Below, piece by piece: positions 7,021-8,784 of a stretch of 8,784 bases of DNA. The DNA comes from Acidobacteriaceae bacterium (lineage in GTDB: Bacteria; Acidobacteriota; Terriglobia; Terriglobales; Acidobacteriaceae). The first letter of the stretch is position 1; the number at the start of each line of letters is the position of its first letter. The position numbers and the translations under genes are program-made. The notes beneath the pieces were generated by a model, which searched no databases, had not been told where the DNA came from, and saw only the letters and a program-made list of their open reading frames with translations. The stretch is taken from NCBI GenBank assembly GCA_003156495.1, contig PMHC01000318.1, forward strand, positions 8,910 to 17,693, given 5' to 3'.

Positions 7021-7175
7021 AGGCGGAAGTCTCGAGCGAAACCATAGCCAACATCTTCGGCAGCGGCCACACCGTTCGCTACCAAACATCCGATGAACGC
7101 AACGCCTGGCTGGGTGGCAAAAGCTACCGATTGCCCCATAGCGACGGGCCTATTACAGCGAACATCAATCGACAT

Positions 7176-7226
7176 AAAAAAATCCCGGCTGAAGAGCGCA
7201 GTACATTGCGCTTTCTAGCCGGGATT
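7176..7226 (-). terminator. Strong intrinsic terminator downstream of the IclR gene
   Basis: AATCCCGGCT (7181-7190) pairs perfectly with AGCCGGGATT (7217-7226). An inner AGCGCA (7195-7200) pairs with TGCGCT (7207-7212) around a GTACAT loop, and the four bases between the two stems pair imperfectly, so the hairpin is nearly continuous for 20 base pairs. Read on the minus strand it ends in a run of seven T (complement of A at 7176-7182), the classical layout for Rho-independent termination of the IclR gene, whose stop is 33 bases upstream. A second, smaller hairpin (TGCGC/GCGCA, 7228-7241) sits between the stop and the terminator. The remaining bases up to the glycosyltransferase start (about 7021-7175) show nothing I can name and probably hold its promoter. 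Confidence 0.85.
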
Positions 7227-7258
7227 GTGCGCTATCGCGCATCAAAAAATTTTAAAGG

Positions 7259-8065
7259 CTATACGGGAACACGCGCGCCGCGGCCGGCGGAGATGTAGCC
7301 CATGTCCAGCGAAATGCCGCGCACGCATTGCAGCATGTGGTTGGCGATCGAGGGCAGCTTTTGCGCCGTGACGCGGAAGCTGGGACCGGAAACGCTTACC
7401 GCAGCCACCGGCTGATGCTGCGCATCGAGCAGCGGCACGGCAATGCAGCGCAACCCTTCTTCCAGCTCTTCATCATCGACGGCGTAACCGCGACGGCGAG
7501 TTTTTTCCAGTTCCACGCGCAAAGCATCGGGCGTCATGATCGTGCGGTGCGTCATGCGCTCAAAGCGCACGCGACGCAAGATCTCCGTCACACGGTCGGG
7601 CGGCAGAAAAGCCATAATCGCCTTACCTACCGAAGTGCAATGCACAGGATTGCTGGCGCCGATGCGCGTAATCATGCGCACCGAACGCGTGGGTTCAATT
7701 TTGTCGATGTAGATGACGCGCGCCGCTTCTAGAAGCGCCAAGTGCGCGGTCTCTTCGGTCTCTGCCACCAGACGCCGCAAATGCGGCTGTGCACGGTCGC
7801 GCAGATCGTACTGTTCGATGGCGCGGTTACCGAAATCGAAAAGTCTGAGGCCGAGGCGAAACTTGCCATTCGGAGTGCGCTCGACCATCCGGTGCCGTTC
7901 CAATACCATGAGGAAACGGTGCGCCGTACTTTTGTGAAGTTGCAACGAAGCCGCCACTTGCGCCAAACCTAGCGGCATTTCACTTTCGCTCAACAGATCG
8001 AGCACAGCGAAAGCACGATCGAGCGCTTGAACTTTGTAAGTTCCTTGAGGAGTTCCGTCCCGCAT
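7259..8065 (-). CDS. IclR-family transcriptional regulator (KdgR-like by context)
   Basis: A 268-residue IclR-type regulator. It has an N-terminal winged helix-turn-helix (about residues 11-70; LGLAQVAASLQLHKSTAHRF, with the recognition helix around HKSTAHRFL) and a C-terminal GAF-like effector domain with HCTSVGKAIMAF (142-153) and the family signature GYAVDDEELEEGLRCIAVPL (193-212). Such proteins bind DNA as dimers or tetramers and respond to small carboxylate or aromatic effectors. The gene next to it codes for a probable 2-keto-3-deoxygluconate kinase on the same strand, so a KdgR-like role over hexuronate or pectin sugar catabolism is a reasonable inference, with 2-keto-3-deoxygluconate as possible effector. 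Two starts are possible. ATG 8065 is used because AAGGGA (8076-8071) lies 5 bases upstream; ATG 8083 would add six residues (MEQGTK) but has no Shine-Dalgarno sequence. A terminator follows the stop, so this gene ends its transcript. Confidence 0.93.
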   Translation of the reverse strand: MRDGTPQGTYKVQALDRAFAVLDLLSESEMPLGLAQVAASLQLHKSTAHRFLMVLERHRMVERTPNGKFRLGLRLFDFGNRAIEQYDLRDRAQPHLRRLVAETEETAHLALLEAARVIYIDKIEPTRSVRMITRIGASNPVHCTSVGKAIMAFLPPDRVTEILRRVRFERMTHRTIMTPDALRVELEKTRRRGYAVDDEELEEGLRCIAVPLLDAQHQPVAAVSVSGPSFRVTAQKLPSIANHMLQCVRGISLDMGYISAGRGARVPV

Positions 8066-8070
8066 CTTGG

Positions 8071-8076
8071 TCCCTT
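8071..8076 (-). promoter_or_regulatory. Ribosome binding site favouring the IclR start at 8065
   Basis: The minus strand reads AAGGGACCAAG and then ATG. The AAGGGA core is 5 bases from the ATG at 8065, while the stretch before the ATG at 8083 (CACACCACACA) has no purine-rich site. The distance is at the short end of the usual range. Confidence 0.45.
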
Positions 8077-8094
8077 GTTCCATTGTGTGGTGTG

Positions 8095-8128
8095 ATTACA
8101 GATTCTCACATAATGAGATCTACGTCAA
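8095..8128 (-). promoter_or_regulatory. Tentative IclR gene promoter elements
   Basis: On the minus strand TTGACG (8128-8123; 5 of 6 against TTGACA) is followed by TGTAAT (8100-8095; 5 of 6 against TATAAT). The 22-base spacing is longer than the 16-18 normally accepted, so the two may not act together. If TGTAAT is the -10 element, transcription starts near 8088, which suits the start at 8065 better than the one at 8083. Further upstream an AT-rich stretch (8171-8210) could hold another promoter, but I find no good hexamer pair in it. Confidence 0.22.
8104..8118. promoter_or_regulatory. Candidate operator dyad upstream of the IclR gene
   Basis: TCTCA (8104-8108), five bases CATAA, then TGAGA (8114-8118) make a perfect 15-base interrupted dyad centred 46 bases before the ATG at 8065. 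It lies between the TTGACG and TGTAAT elements. IclR-family proteins commonly bind short interrupted palindromes of about this size near their own promoters, so autoregulation is plausible. It overlaps a second dyad, TGTGA (8091-8095) with TCACA (8106-8110) spaced by 10 bases. The arms are short and chance cannot be excluded. Confidence 0.4.
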
Positions 8129-8266
8129 TAGGTGGGACGCCCCCACTCGACGCCTGAAGCCTACTAACGGTTTCAAAAATAGTATGTATGTTTATTTATC
8201 AATGCTTTAACTTGGACAAGCGGGGTGGAAAGTTGTTCTTTATGTGCGCGTCTTACCATGCGATTC

Positions 8267-8303
8267 AGGAGCAGAAGCGCAGCCTGAAGCCGCTCCTGCT
8301 CCT
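8267..8303. repeat. Hairpin-forming inverted repeat downstream of the sugar kinase gene
   Basis: AGGAGCAG (8267-8274) pairs with CTGCTCCT (8296-8303), and after one mismatch AGCG (8276-8279) pairs with CGCT (8291-8294), leaving an 11-base loop. It lies 27 bases past the kinase stop on the minus strand. No T-run follows on either strand, so it is at best an atypical terminator or a 3'-end stabilising stem. The rest of this gap (8084-8329) has no gene I can support. Confidence 0.45.
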
Positions 8304-8329
8304 TAAACCGGTCATGAACAACTGCCGTT

Positions 8330-8784
8330 CTACCGCTGAATGCGCGCCGAACCGCCCTTGGCGAAGGCACGAACCTGATCGACCGTCGCCATCGTCGTGT
8401 CGCCGATGAAGGTCGTCAGCAACGCGCCGTGGGCCCAACCGAGCCTGACAGCATTTTCGGGCTCCTCGCCGGTGAGCAGACCGTAGATAAAGCCGGCCGC
8501 AAAACCGTCGCCGCCGCCCACGCGATCGACCACGTCCAGCTCGGCAGTTGGCGCGGCATAGGTCTTGCCGTCGATCCAGGTCACGGCGCTCCAACTATGC
8601 CGGTTGGTGGAATGCACCTCGCGCAGAGTGGTGGCCACGATCTTCACCTTGGGGTGCTTCTTGGTCACCTTGTCGATCATGGCGAAAAAGGCGCTGGGAT
8701 CGAGCTTGGACTTGGCCTGCACGTCGGGTCCGGGAATGCCCAGCCCCTTCTGCAAATCCTCTTCGTTGCCGATCAGCACGTCGA
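8330..8784 (-). CDS. kdgK: PfkB-family sugar kinase, probably 2-keto-3-deoxygluconate kinase (5' partial)
   Basis: The C-terminal 150 residues of a ribokinase/PfkB-family kinase; the N-terminal half lies beyond the right edge. The visible part starts with DVLIGNEEDLQKGLGI, the N-E-E-D segment typical of the family. It contains the PfkB signature DRVGGGDGFAAGF, whose Asp (codon 8507-8509) is the expected catalytic base and whose glycines form the anion hole. By family knowledge these enzymes transfer the ATP gamma-phosphate to a sugar hydroxyl in the cytoplasm. The 2-keto-3-deoxygluconate assignment rests on resemblance in the NEED and GGGDGF segments and on the adjacent IclR regulator; a fructokinase or another sugar-acid kinase cannot be excluded without the N-terminal substrate-binding half. 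If correct, it makes 2-keto-3-deoxy-6-phosphogluconate, which feeds the lower Entner-Doudoroff aldolase step. The stop is TAG at 8332-8330, with 264 bases before the IclR start. Confidence 0.85.
   Translation of the reverse strand, partial: DVLIGNEEDLQKGLGIPGPDVQAKSKLDPSAFFAMIDKVTKKHPKVKIVATTLREVHSTNRHSWSAVTWIDGKTYAAPTAELDVVDRVGGGDGFAAGFIYGLLTGEEPENAVRLGWAHGALLTTFIGDTTMATVDQVRAFAKGGSARIQR

Noticed and set aside
7005..7298. Plus-strand open frame of 97 codons between the glycosyltransferase and IclR genes
   Set aside because: It starts on the glycosyltransferase start codon, has no ribosome binding site, runs straight through the terminator hairpin and overlaps the end of the IclR gene. No family is recognisable.
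8091..8110. Possible CRP-type site TGTGA...TCACA upstream of the IclR gene
   Set aside because: The spacing between half-sites is 10 bases rather than the 6 required for a CRP/FNR-type site. It is kept only as an overlapping dyad in the operator note.
8173..8370. Minus-strand open frame of 65 codons across the kinase-IclR gap
   Set aside because: It begins inside the sugar kinase gene in another frame, crosses the hairpin at 8267-8303 and has no recognisable domain or ribosome binding site.

Overview
The window reads as a piece of chromosome from a GC-rich (by eye about 60%) Gram-negative-type bacterium. The style of XseA, GlmM, the HpnB-like glycosyltransferase and the KdgK/IclR pair is what I would expect of Acidobacteriota (Terriglobia-like). 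That placement is inferred from protein flavour, not from a marker gene. I see no transposase, integrase, phage gene, CRISPR array, rRNA or tRNA.

Left half, all on the plus strand. A truncated hybrid sensor histidine kinase (H-box, HATPase_c, two receiver domains; its sensor part lies outside the window) is followed by a stand-alone CheY-like receiver and a small Hpt-domain protein. Together these make a complete set of parts for a His-Asp-His-Asp phosphorelay, but no DNA-binding or enzymatic output domain is visible. The first receiver of the kinase has lost two switch residues, while the second and the stand-alone receiver keep theirs. Closely packed behind them are xseA (exonuclease VII large subunit), glmM (phosphoglucosamine mutase, 4-base overlap with xseA) and a HAD-family hydrolase. 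No xseB gene for the small exonuclease subunit follows xseA.

Right half, all on the minus strand. In transcription order there is the 3' part of a PfkB-family sugar kinase (probably 2-keto-3-deoxygluconate kinase, entering from the right edge), an IclR-family regulator ending in a strong intrinsic terminator, and an HpnB-like membrane glycosyltransferase. The glycosyltransferase converges on the HAD gene with only 6 bases between the stop codons. The kinase and IclR pair suggests control of hexuronate or pectin-type sugar acid catabolism (KdgR-like). A small dyad just upstream of the IclR start is a candidate autoregulatory operator.

Most of the window is ordinary core-genome content. The parts most worth a second look are the phosphorelay cassette with its degenerate receiver, a perfect 13+1+13 palindrome inside the kinase gene, and the control region upstream of the IclR gene. 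I found no convincing evidence of an undescribed system.
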